Shown: piece by piece, positions 1-6,735 of the stretch
Numbering within the stretch: position 1 is the stretch's first letter
Layout: each line of letters starts with the position of its first letter
Assembly: GCA_905193995.1 (NCBI GenBank)
Contig: CAJJQT010000037.1
Span: forward strand, 1-11,525
Source: an uncultured Porphyromonadaceae bacterium
Lineage (GTDB): Bacteria > Bacteroidota > Bacteroidia > Bacteroidales > Muribaculaceae
DNA length: 11,525 bases
Direction of reading: 5' to 3'
Translations under genes and position numbers: made by a program
Notes under the pieces: generated by a model
Seen by the model: only the letters and a program-made list of their open reading frames with translations
Databases searched by the model: none
Told to the model about the DNA's origin: nothing

Positions 1-387
1 GGCGATTTCGTCGTTCGACATGCCATCGCGCTTGCTCATCAGGAATATCGTGCGGCATTTTTCGGGCAGGGCATCGATGGCGCGCCATATGCGGGCGTCG
101 CGGAACGAAGTGTCGATATCCTCGTCGGGCACATCCGGAATAAGTTCCTCGCCGAGCGTCACGCGGCGGTCGCGGAGATGCCGCAGGCAGACATTGCGCA
201 CTGTGCGGTACATGAAAGGGGTGAAATTGCCGATCGCGCCGCCTGCGCCTATGAACTCCCACGCTTTCATGAAAGCCTCCTGTACCATGTCCTCGGCTGT
301 GTCAGCGTCGTCGACCATGCGCAGGGCGTACATGCCGAGCGGCAGGTACAACAGTCTGAAGTTGGTTTCAAATTCACGCGGTGTCAA
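1..387 (-). CDS. ECF-type RNA polymerase sigma factor (sigma-70 family), 3' end beyond the window
   Basis: An extracytoplasmic-function sigma factor directs RNA polymerase to a small set of promoters. The 129 visible codons are open to the left edge. Region 2 is clear: an 'NFRLLYLPLGMYALRMVDD' helix, then 'TAEDMVQEAFMKAW', the usual D-A-E-D-xVQE-xF-xK-xW core, then 'MYRTVRNVCLRHLRDRR', the region 2.4-like helix. A linker rich in Asp and Glu leads into region 4, 'LPEKCRTIFLMSKRDGMSNDEIA', where the window cuts the helix-turn-helix. The frame has a TAA three codons before TTG at 387 and no upstream ATG or GTG. The first in-frame ATG would remove part of region 2, so TTG at 387 is the likely start. 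A TAACTTTG box lies about 40 bp upstream. In Bacteroidales such genes are often followed by a FecR-type anti-sigma gene, but that position is outside the window. Confidence 0.9.
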   Translation of the reverse strand, partial: MTPREFETNFRLLYLPLGMYALRMVDDADTAEDMVQEAFMKAWEFIGAGGAIGNFTPFMYRTVRNVCLRHLRDRRVTLGEELIPDVPDEDIDTSFRDARIWRAIDALPEKCRTIFLMSKRDGMSNDEIA

Positions 388-425
388 AGTCGGTTACGGA
401 TGATTTGCGTCAGGTTTTCAAGGTG

Positions 426-433
426 CAAAGTTA
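426..433 (-). promoter_or_regulatory. Bacteroidota -7 element for the sigma factor gene
   Basis: Read on the minus strand this is TAACTTTG, a match to the TAnnTTTG -7 consensus of Bacteroidota housekeeping promoters. The matching -33 TTTG is not well formed: at the expected 19-20 bp spacing there is only TTTT or ATTT (about 453-457). A transcript would start near 420, giving a leader of about 33 nt before the TTG start. The same octamer stands before pheT. Confidence 0.6.
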
Positions 434-503
434 GCAAATTACTTCGGAACATAAAATTTCGGCGAGTCGTGAACCCGCGGGGCGCCGGGATTGTCTTTAT
501 ATT

Positions 504-526
504 AGCCGCTTCACGAAAGAGCGGCT
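504..526 (+). other. Small hairpin just upstream of the channel gene
   Basis: AGCCGCT (504-510) and AGCGGCT (520-526) are perfect 7-bp inverted arms around a 9-nt loop, followed by TTTCT. The hairpin ends 20 bp before ATG 547. It could be a leader structure or a weak terminator/attenuator. No TAnnTTTG promoter was found on the plus strand between 388 and 546, so where the transcript starts relative to it is unknown. Confidence 0.35.
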
Positions 527-546
527 TTCTGAAAACCGCATTCATC

Positions 547-2046
547 ATGATCGAACCGTACGAAATTCTGCATTGCGCGACAACTACCGACATCACTCAT
601 TTCATAGGCGACAACACCGGCTCATCGCAGGCAATAGCCGAGTTTGTAATGCGTGTTGTCGACTGGATACTGGGCTATATAGGCCTGGCTCACAACATCA
701 CGGTGGTGACGGTGCTGTATGCGGCCGTAGTGCTCGGGATATCGCTCGTGGTGGGCTACGTGGCCAAGTGGATAATCTTCGCACTAAGCGAGCAGGTGGC
801 GAAGCGGTGGAATTCAGACACATACAACGCACTGGCGAGCGTACGTTTCTTCAGCAAGATCTGCCGCATGATACCGGCACTGACCTTCCTTATCCTGATC
901 CAGTTCACGCTGTCGGCTCACGACTCGCTGTCGTCCATCCTGACGAAGGTGACACTCATTTATGTCGTCTATGTGACGGCGCAGGCCTTCTCGGCGCTTG
1001 TGGTGGCGATATGGATGCATGTCGACTCGAAGGAGAACAAACGCAAGTTGCCGCTCAAGGGCCTTGCGCAACTCGCCAAGGGCATCCTGTGGATAGTGGC
1101 CGCGATAATAGTGATCGCCATCATAGTCGACAAGTCGCCCGCGTCGCTGCTGGCGGGGCTGGGCGCTTTTGCCGCCGTGCTCATGCTGATTTTCAAGGAC
1201 AGCATACTGGGGCTGGTGGCCGGAGTGCAGCTGTCGGAGAACGACAGCCTGCACGTGGGCGACTGGATCAAGGTCAACGGAACGGACGCCAACGGGACAG
1301 TCCAGGAGGTCAATCTGACGGCGGTGAAGGTCCTCAACTGGGACAAGACCACCACGTCGCTGCCGCCCTACAGCCTGATCAGCGGCTCGTTCACAAACTA
1401 CCGCTCTATGCAGGTAAGCAACACCCGACGCATCTGCCGCAGCTATATGATCGACGCCGACAGCGTGCTGCCCGCCACGTCCGAGATGCTCGAAAACCTG
1501 AAGAAACTGCCACTGATGGAGCACTGGATCACCGTGCGCCAGCAGCAGCGCGAACAGGGTATCGTGGCCGATGTCGACAATCCGGCCGGACTGGTCAACG
1601 GTACGCTCGACACGAATCTCGGCCTCTTCCGCGCCTATATGAAGATGTGGCTCGACGCCAATCCGAACGTGGCCCACGACAGCGACTGCTTCGTGTGTAC
1701 GCTGCCGCAGACGAGCGCGGGCATCCCGTTCCAGGTCTACTGTTTCACAGCCACGTCGAAATGGTTCCCGTACGAGGCTATACAGGACAGTATATTCGAG
1801 CATCTTGCCGCGATGCTGCGCTTCTTCCAGCTCTATACGTTCGAGAATCCTTCGGGCCGCGACACCGTCGTGGATGGTTATCTGAGCCCGGGCGGCGACA
1901 TCGACGCCGTGTTCGGCGTTCCTTATCCTTTCTTCCAGTCGCCCGACGCTCCCGACTCACCCGCCTCGACACGCACCACCCCCAAGCAGTACCCCAAAAA
2001 CGCCGCCGTCACCCAGCCCGGCCAGGCCCCGGCCGCCAAGAGTTGA
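547..2046 (+). CDS. ybdG: Mechanosensitive ion channel, MscS superfamily, YbdG/miniconductance type
   Basis: This inner-membrane channel would open under membrane tension and release solutes on osmotic downshock. The 499-residue protein has hydrophobic segments at about 51-80, 104-122, 131-157 and 172-195. The pore helix and start of the beta domain, about 199-240, read 'LLAGLGAFAAVLMLIFKDSI' then 'LGLVAGVQLSENDSLHVGDW'. This pattern, with 'VKVLNWDKTTTSLPPYSLIS' (260-279) and 'SFTNYRSM', matches E. coli YbdG closely and is unlike short MscS. A soluble domain follows to about 460. The last 35 residues are a low-complexity tail rich in Pro, Ala, Ser and Thr, and the protein is longer than the roughly 415 residues of E. 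coli YbdG. ATG 547 is the preferred start. ATG 649 ('MRVVDWILGY') is possible and would keep every membrane segment. The gene is divergent from the sigma factor and convergent with yebC. Confidence 0.9.
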   Translation: MIEPYEILHCATTTDITHFIGDNTGSSQAIAEFVMRVVDWILGYIGLAHNITVVTVLYAAVVLGISLVVGYVAKWIIFALSEQVAKRWNSDTYNALASVRFFSKICRMIPALTFLILIQFTLSAHDSLSSILTKVTLIYVVYVTAQAFSALVVAIWMHVDSKENKRKLPLKGLAQLAKGILWIVAAIIVIAIIVDKSPASLLAGLGAFAAVLMLIFKDSILGLVAGVQLSENDSLHVGDWIKVNGTDANGTVQEVNLTAVKVLNWDKTTTSLPPYSLISGSFTNYRSMQVSNTRRICRSYMIDADSVLPATSEMLENLKKLPLMEHWITVRQQQREQGIVADVDNPAGLVNGTLDTNLGLFRAYMKMWLDANPNVAHDSDCFVCTLPQTSAGIPFQVYCFTATSKWFPYEAIQDSIFEHLAAMLRFFQLYTFENPSGRDTVVDGYLSPGGDIDAVFGVPYPFFQSPDAPDSPASTRTTPKQYPKNAAVTQPGQAPAAKS

Positions 2047-2050
2047 TAAC

Positions 2051-2095
2051 CTATAGCTAATTTAGCTATAGTAGCTATTATAACTATCTTAGCTA
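2051..2095. repeat. Tandem array of five 9-bp units built on the palindrome TAGCTA
   Basis: Five consecutive 9-mers run from 2051: CTATAGCTA, ATTTAGCTA, TAGTAGCTA, TTATAACTA and TCTTAGCTA. Each is three variable A/T-rich bases plus TAGCTA; only the fourth deviates, with TAACTA. The hexamer is its own reverse complement, so the array reads alike on both strands. Positions 2051-2060 and 2062-2071 also form a 10-bp inverted repeat around one base. It starts 4 bp after the ybdG stop and abuts the A-run that serves as T-tract of the yebC terminator. It is markedly AT-rich against GC-rich surroundings. Confidence 0.8.
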
Positions 2096-2141
2096 AAAAA
2101 GCGGCGCAGCCGGCCTGACGTGGAAGTCGGGCCGGCTGCGC
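2095..2141 (-). terminator. Rho-independent terminator of the pheT-yebC unit
   Basis: GCGCAGCCGGCC (2104-2115) pairs perfectly with GGCCGGCTGCGC (2130-2141). The stem extends inward by TGAC/GTCG with one T-G wobble, giving about 16 bp around the loop GTGGAA. On the minus strand the stem is followed after a few bases by TTTTTT (2100-2095). It lies 20 bp after the yebC stop. On the plus strand the same stem, without a T-tract, could still limit read-through from ybdG. Confidence 0.88.
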
Positions 2142-2161
2142 AGTCTTATCGGGAGGTGGGA

Positions 2162-2905
2162 TTATTCTTCGTCGTCGGACTCAGCCATGTTGTGGAAGAC
2201 GTTCTGTACGTCCTCGTCGTCCTCGAGCTTTTCGAGGAGCTTGTTGAGAGTCTCGCGCTGCTCGGGAGTAACCTCCTTGAGGTCGTGGGGTATGCGCTCG
2301 AACTCAGATGAAACGATCTCGAATCCGTTCTCTTCGAGATATTTCTGGATGCCGGGGAAGTCCTCGAAGCCGCCGTAAAGGGCGATGAGTGCGTTGCCTT
2401 CCTCATCCTCGTCGTCGACAAGTTCGTCGACGCCGTAATCGATCAGTTCCAGTTCGAGGTCTTCGAGCGAAATGCCGTCCTTGGGCTTGATTTTGAATAC
2501 CGACTTGTGGTCGAACAGGAAAGTGAGCGATCCCTGGGTGCCGAGCGATCCGCCGAATTTGGTGAAGTACGAGCGGACGTTGGCTACGGTGCGGGTGTTG
2601 TTGTCGGTAGCGGCCTCTACGAAGATGGCGATGCCGAAGGGTCCGTATCCTTCGTAGGTGATTTCCTTGAAGTCGCCGGCGTCCTTGTCGGTGGCTTTCT
2701 TGATGGCGCGTTCGACGGTGTCTTTGGGCATGTTTGCTGCCTTGGCGTTCTGCATCAGAGCGCGGAGGCGGGGATTGGTCGAAGGATCGGGACCGCCGGC
2801 CTTGGCGGCGATGGTGATTTCCTTGCCTATGCGGGTGAATGTGCGCGACATGTTGCCCCAGCGCTTGAGCTTGCGGGCTTTGCGGTATTCAAATGCTCTT
2901 CCCAT
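2162..2905 (-). CDS. yebC: YebC/PmpR (TACO1) family protein
   Basis: The YebC family was long annotated as DNA-binding transcriptional regulators. The mitochondrial homologue TACO1 is a translational activator, and recent work places bacterial members on ribosomes, relieving stalls at proline-rich stretches. The 247-residue length is normal. The N-terminal basic helical domain (1-75) contains 'SRTFTRIGKEITIAAKAGGPDPSTN' and 'LRALMQNAKAANMPKDTVERAIKKA'. Two alpha/beta domains follow, with 'YEGYGPFGIAIFVEAATDN' (84-102) and 'RTVANVRSYFTKFGGSLG' (105-122). The C-terminus is strongly acidic ('LEDDEDVQNVFHNMAESDDEE'). It begins 'MGRAFEYRKARKLKRWGNM' and lacks the 'GHSKW' signature of enterobacterial YebC, so it belongs to a divergent subgroup. 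It starts 51 bp after pheT with no promoter in between, so the two are probably co-transcribed. Confidence 0.92.
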   Translation of the reverse strand: MGRAFEYRKARKLKRWGNMSRTFTRIGKEITIAAKAGGPDPSTNPRLRALMQNAKAANMPKDTVERAIKKATDKDAGDFKEITYEGYGPFGIAIFVEAATDNNTRTVANVRSYFTKFGGSLGTQGSLTFLFDHKSVFKIKPKDGISLEDLELELIDYGVDELVDDEDEEGNALIALYGGFEDFPGIQKYLEENGFEIVSSEFERIPHDLKEVTPEQRETLNKLLEKLEDDEDVQNVFHNMAESDDEE

Positions 2906-2956
2906 TGGAGTGTTATTTTAAATATTGTTGAGGTTGATGATTGATTATTGACGTGG

Positions 2957-5446
2957 TTAGCGGAGTTCGGCTCCGAGCTGCTTGCGCAGAGCGGCGATGA
3001 TCTTGCTCATGACGGCGTCGGTGACGTTGTCGTTAAGTGTCTTCTCATCGTCGCGCAGGGTGATGGTGACGGCGTACGACTTCTTGCCTTCGGGCAGCCC
3101 CTTGCCTTCGTAGACGTCGAAGAGGGCGACGTCGCGCAGCAGTTTCTTCTCACTCTGGCGGATGACACGCTCGACGTCGGCCATCGAGGTGGCTTTGTCG
3201 ATCAGCAGCGAGAGGTCGCGCTTGACTGCCTGGGTCTTGGGCAGAGACTTAAATGTAGTGGTAGCCTTTGCGGCCATGTCGCCCAAAGCCTGCAGGTCGA
3301 GCTCGGCGAAGAAGACAGGCTGCTTGATGTCGAGGCGCCTCAGTATGTCGGCTGCCACAATGCCCATGGTGCCGAGCGGCTTGCCGTTGCGGCTTTCGAC
3401 GGCGAGAGCAGTGGAGTAGATGTCGGGCAAGTGTTCGGGCGTCTTGACGGCGTACATGCGGCTGTCGAGCCCACAGCGGGTGAGTACGAGGCCGACGGCA
3501 GCCTTGAGGTCGAAGAAGGTGGCGTCCTCGGCTGCGCGGTCCCATGAGGCCGGGCGGCGGCGTCCGGTCATCCACATGGCCAGGCGCGAGTGCTCGGCAT
3601 AGGGCTTGAGCGGCATGGCGTCGGTGGGTTCTTCGCCGCTGCGGCGGGCGTAGACGTTGCCGGTCTCATACATGGCCAGGTCGGCCGAGCGGCGGTTGAT
3701 GTTGTGGGCCAGGGATTCGAGGCCGCCGAAGAGCAGGGTCTGACGCATGACGTTGAGGTCCTGGCTCAGAGGGTTGAGCAGTTCGACGCAAGCGTCGGCC
3801 GGATATGAAGCCAGCGGCTCGTAGTAAGCCTTGGCCGTGAGCGAGTTGTTGAGGATTTCGGTGAAACCGGCGCCGGTGAGGCAGTTGGCCAGCGTGCGGC
3901 GGAGGTCATCGGCCGCGTCGGTCGGTGTCTTGAACGACAGCGACGCGTGGAGAGCCGAGGGGATGGCTATGTTGTTGTAGCCGTAGATGCGCAGGATGTC
4001 CTCTATGACGTCGCAGGGGCGGGTGACGTCGACGCGGTAGGTGGGCACGGCCAGCGAGAGCGTGCCGCCGTCGGCATCGGTGCGCCCGGTGATTTCGATT
4101 TCGAGCGAACGGAGTATCGCGTCGACAGTGGCGGCGGGAATTTCCTGGCCCAGCAGGCGGGTGATGGCGCCGTAGCTGAGTTCTACCTTGGCGGGTTCGA
4201 CGGGCTGCGGATATATGTCGGTTACCGGGCCTACGATGCGGCCTCCGGCGATTTCCTTGATCATATTGGCCGCTATCTCGAGATAGAGGCGGCAGGTGTT
4301 GGGATCGACGCCGCGCTCGAAGCGGAACGACGAGTCGGTCGACAGGCCGTGGCGGCGTGCGGTCTTGCGCACGGATGTGGGATTGAAGCAGGCGCTTTCG
4401 AGGAATACCGAAGTGGTGGAATCGGTGACGCCCGAGTCGAGACCGCCGAATACGCCGGCGATGCACATGGGGCGCTCCGCGTCGCAGATCATCAGGTCGG
4501 CGGCATCGAGGGTGCGTTCAACTGCGTCGAGGGTGGTGAACTTGTCGCCGCCTGCTGCCTTGCGGACCACGATGCGGTCGCCGCCGATACGGGCGCGGTC
4601 GAATGCGTGTAGGGGCTGGCCGTAGGCGTGGAGTATGTAATTGGTGATGTCGACCACATTATTGATCGGGCGCAGGCCGATGACGCTCAGGCGCTCCTTG
4701 AGCCAGTCGGGGCTTTCGGCCACGCGGACGCCCTCCAGGGTCAGGCCGCAGTAGCGTGTGCAGGCCTCGGGCGCCTCGACGGTGACTTCGACACCGTTGC
4801 CTTCGGGATCGTCGATATGGAAGCCCACGGCCGACGGACGCTTCAGCTTGGGCGCCGAGGCGGGTTCGTGGCAATCGAGAAAGGCGGCCAGGTCGCGGGC
4901 CACGCCGTAGTGCGATGCGGCGTCGATGCGGTTGGGGGTGAGGTCTACTTCGAGCACGTAGTCGTCGGTGAGACCGAAGTATTCGGCCGCGGGTGTCCCG
5001 GCCTTGACGGAGCTGTCGATGACCATGATGCCGTCGTGCGACGAGCCGACGCCGATCTCATCCTCGGCGCAGATCATGCCCGACGATTCGACGCCACGTA
5101 TCTTCGATTTCTTGATTTTGAATTCCTTGTCGCCGTCGTAGAGTGTGGTGCCGACGGTGGCGACCACGACGGTCTGACCTGCGGCAACGTTGGGCGCGCC
5201 GCAGACGATCTGGGTGGGCTGTCCGTCGCCGAGATCGACGGTGGTGATGTGCAGATGGTCGCTGTGGGGGTGTTCGACACAGGTCAGCACCTTGCCGACC
5301 ACGATGCCGCGCAGGCCTCCCCTGATTGATTCGACACGCTCTACGGAGCCTGTCTCAAGACCGATGGAGGTGAGGTCGTCGGCCACGGCTGCCGGCTCAA
5401 GATCTATGTCGAGATAGTCTTTGAGCCATTTATAGGATATGTTCAT
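2957..5446 (-). CDS. pheT: Phenylalanine--tRNA ligase beta subunit
   Basis: PheT is the large subunit of the alpha2-beta2 enzyme that charges tRNA-Phe in the cytoplasm. It supplies tRNA binding and editing of mischarged Tyr, while catalysis sits in PheS. The 829 residues are full length. In order: N-terminal 'MNISYKWLKDYLDIDL'; an OB-fold tRNA-binding domain (about 40-150) with 'HPHSDHLHITTVDLG' and 'IVCGAPNVAAGQTVVVA'; a B3/B4 editing domain (about 215-385) with 'RPINNVVDITNYILHAYGQP' and 'GLSTDSSFRFERGVDP'; a B5 domain (about 415-490) with 'VPTYRVDVTRPCDVIEDILR'; the inactive synthetase-like core (about 495-715); and a C-terminal FDX-ACB anticodon-binding domain (about 735-829) with 'AVKRDLSLLID'. 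pheS is not adjacent, as the next gene upstream is unrelated. A strong promoter lies directly in front. Confidence 0.97.
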   Translation of the reverse strand: MNISYKWLKDYLDIDLEPAAVADDLTSIGLETGSVERVESIRGGLRGIVVGKVLTCVEHPHSDHLHITTVDLGDGQPTQIVCGAPNVAAGQTVVVATVGTTLYDGDKEFKIKKSKIRGVESSGMICAEDEIGVGSSHDGIMVIDSSVKAGTPAAEYFGLTDDYVLEVDLTPNRIDAASHYGVARDLAAFLDCHEPASAPKLKRPSAVGFHIDDPEGNGVEVTVEAPEACTRYCGLTLEGVRVAESPDWLKERLSVIGLRPINNVVDITNYILHAYGQPLHAFDRARIGGDRIVVRKAAGGDKFTTLDAVERTLDAADLMICDAERPMCIAGVFGGLDSGVTDSTTSVFLESACFNPTSVRKTARRHGLSTDSSFRFERGVDPNTCRLYLEIAANMIKEIAGGRIVGPVTDIYPQPVEPAKVELSYGAITRLLGQEIPAATVDAILRSLEIEITGRTDADGGTLSLAVPTYRVDVTRPCDVIEDILRIYGYNNIAIPSALHASLSFKTPTDAADDLRRTLANCLTGAGFTEILNNSLTAKAYYEPLASYPADACVELLNPLSQDLNVMRQTLLFGGLESLAHNINRRSADLAMYETGNVYARRSGEEPTDAMPLKPYAEHSRLAMWMTGRRRPASWDRAAEDATFFDLKAAVGLVLTRCGLDSRMYAVKTPEHLPDIYSTALAVESRNGKPLGTMGIVAADILRRLDIKQPVFFAELDLQALGDMAAKATTTFKSLPKTQAVKRDLSLLIDKATSMADVERVIRQSEKKLLRDVALFDVYEGKGLPEGKKSYAVTITLRDDEKTLNDNVTDAVMSKIIAALRKQLGAELR

Positions 5447-5469
5447 ATTCGCTAAGTGTTTTCAACGCG

Positions 5470-5500
5470 CAAAGTTAACAAATATCGGCCAAACGGCAAA
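5470..5500 (-). promoter_or_regulatory. Bacteroidota housekeeping promoter of pheT
   Basis: On the minus strand TTTG (5500-5497) and TAACTTTG (5477-5470) are separated by 19 bp, a near-ideal match to the Bacteroidota -33/-7 pattern. Transcription would start about 5-7 bp after the -7 box, leaving a leader of roughly 20 nt before the pheT ATG at 5446. That leader is too short for a classical T-box or peptide-leader attenuator. This is the best-formed promoter in the window. Confidence 0.8.
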
Positions 5501-5512
5501 ACAGAAAATGAC

Positions 5513-5558
5513 AAAGGCCGCATTTCGGCGGCCTTTGACGCCGGAGCCTCGGCTCCGG
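5513..5558 (-). terminator. Double-hairpin terminator after the hexosaminidase operon
   Basis: Two hairpins stand in series downstream of the minus-strand gene ending at 5597. The first is CCGGAGCC/GGCTCCGG (5541-5548 with 5551-5558), whose tight turn would leave 7 bp around a tetraloop. The second is AAAGGCCGC/GCGGCCTTT (5513-5521 with 5528-5536) with a 6-nt loop. Minus-strand transcription then runs into TTTGTCATTTT. The second hairpin is the likely terminator and isolates the following pheT promoter. Confidence 0.72.
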
Positions 5559-5596
5559 GAATGAGTTGCGTGCGGCGGCGCGGAGTCCGCGGCGGA

Positions 5597-6706
5597 TCAG
5601 ATGTCGTTGTAGGAGTTGCCGGAGCCGGAGCTTGTGCCGTTCTCTTCGCGCTCGGCGATGTCGCGGTTGACGGCGTCCTCGTACGAGACTTCAACCTGCA
5701 TGTATTTCGAGATCTTAAGCATGATAGAGCCGCCGGGGGCGTCGTAGAATGCGGCATAGTGGCACTTGTCGGCCTTTACGCCGGCGATTTCGTCGCCGTC
5801 GCCTTCGTCATACGGGTCGGCGAAGAAGTCGTAGGACGAAGTGAGGGTGTACTTGTTGTCAAACTGTCCCTTGTAGTTGAGGTATTCGCGCTTGATGGCG
5901 TTCCATGTGCTGAGTTCGGGCAGGTAGACGTTGATGCTCCATACCTGGTCGGTGACCTGGGTGCCGAATACGTAGACTTCACACTCCTTGCCTGTGTAGG
6001 TGCCCCGCATCGAGATAGAGTGGTTCTCGGCCGAGCGGTTGACGATGCGGAAACCCTTCTGGTTGACGAGCTGCTGGGCGAACGAACTGATGTTGCCGCG
6101 CATGGGTATGCCCATGAATGTCATGGCTGAGGAGTTGTCGACGATTGGCTCGTCGTCGTCACTCGGATAGTTTTCTACGTCCATGAAGCTGAGTTTCACC
6201 TGCATGTAGCGAGAGATCTTGATCAGCAGCACGCCTCCGTCGGCGATGAAGGTGGTGGAGTAGTCGACTTTTTCGTCCTTGACGGCCGCAACTTCGTCGC
6301 CGCCGCCGTCGCGGTAGGGCGATTCGAAGTCGGACGTCGAGCTCTTGAAGGTGTATGCGGCGTTCGAGCGGTAGTCGCGTACGATTTTGTTGTACTGGGT
6401 CTTGATCGAGTTCCAGGTCGACTGTTCGGGCAGGTAGACGTCGACCTGATAGACCTGCTTGGTGTTGTCGTTGTCGAAAACGTAGAACTCGCAGTTGGTG
6501 TAGCCGGCGAAGCGTCCCGAGAGGGTGTATACGCCGCGTTCGTCGTCGCGTTCCACGATTTTCAGGCCTTTTTGGCTGACGAGTTTGTTGCAGAACTGAG
6601 AGATGCGTCCGTCCATGGGTACGCCCATGAACGAGTAGTGGTCAGCCGCGAAAGCTGTCGAGGCTATCGCCGCTACCAGAAGAACAAGAGAGAAAATCCT
6701 TTTCAT
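5597..6706 (-). CDS. Exported protein of two tandem homologous domains, unknown function
   Basis: I do not recognise a named family. The 369-residue protein starts with a type I signal peptide (about 1-20, cleavage near 'STAFA-ADH') and lacks a lipobox. The rest is two copies of one domain. Copy 1 (about 24-176) and copy 2 (about 196-344) align along their length: 'FMGVPMDGRISQFCNKLVSQKG' with 'FMGIPMRGNISSFAQQLVNQKG'; 'VYLPEQSTWNSIK' with 'VYLPELSTWNAIK'; 'SPYRDGGGDEVAAVKDEK' with 'DPYDEGDGDEIAGVKADK'; and 'LLIKISRYMQVKLSF' with 'IMLKISKYMQVEVSY'. An acidic linker (181-190) joins them, and a Gly/Ser tail ends the protein. The acidic 'PY-x-(D/E)-G-x-GDE' loop might bind metal, which is inference. 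The gene starts 29 bp after the hexosaminidase stop with no promoter in between, so it is probably translated from the same message. Confidence 0.85.
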   Translation of the reverse strand: MKRIFSLVLLVAAIASTAFAADHYSFMGVPMDGRISQFCNKLVSQKGLKIVERDDERGVYTLSGRFAGYTNCEFYVFDNDNTKQVYQVDVYLPEQSTWNSIKTQYNKIVRDYRSNAAYTFKSSTSDFESPYRDGGGDEVAAVKDEKVDYSTTFIADGGVLLIKISRYMQVKLSFMDVENYPSDDDEPIVDNSSAMTFMGIPMRGNISSFAQQLVNQKGFRIVNRSAENHSISMRGTYTGKECEVYVFGTQVTDQVWSINVYLPELSTWNAIKREYLNYKGQFDNKYTLTSSYDFFADPYDEGDGDEIAGVKADKCHYAAFYDAPGGSIMLKISKYMQVEVSYEDAVNRDIAEREENGTSSGSGNSYNDI

Positions 6707-6735
6707 AGCTGATTACTTGACTGTTATGATTTGTT

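Noticed and set aside
814..1803. Minus-strand 329-codon open frame within the channel gene
   Set aside because: It is antisense to a confidently identified gene, with repetitive His/Arg/Val composition and no family resemblance.
573..2060. Long plus-strand open frame of 495 codons overlapping the channel gene
   Set aside because: It is rich in Arg, Gly and Gln with no domain logic, and is offset in frame from ybdG, whose translation matches a known family throughout. It is a GC-rich shadow.
2047..2118. Hydrophobic 22-codon stretch in frame with ybdG beyond its stop (Ile/Leu/Ala-rich, then Lys-Lys)
   Set aside because: It follows tandem stops TGA-TAA and has no start codon. The pattern is explained by translating the 9-bp repeat, whose period is three codons.
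2507..5329. Several plus-strand open frames of 145-233 codons opposite yebC and pheT (2507-2944, 2948-3547, 3947-4612, 4628-5329)
   Set aside because: Their Val/Gly/Asp/Ala-rich composition is that of antisense frames in GC-rich coding DNA; they lie over well-conserved genes and have no promoter or recognisable motif.
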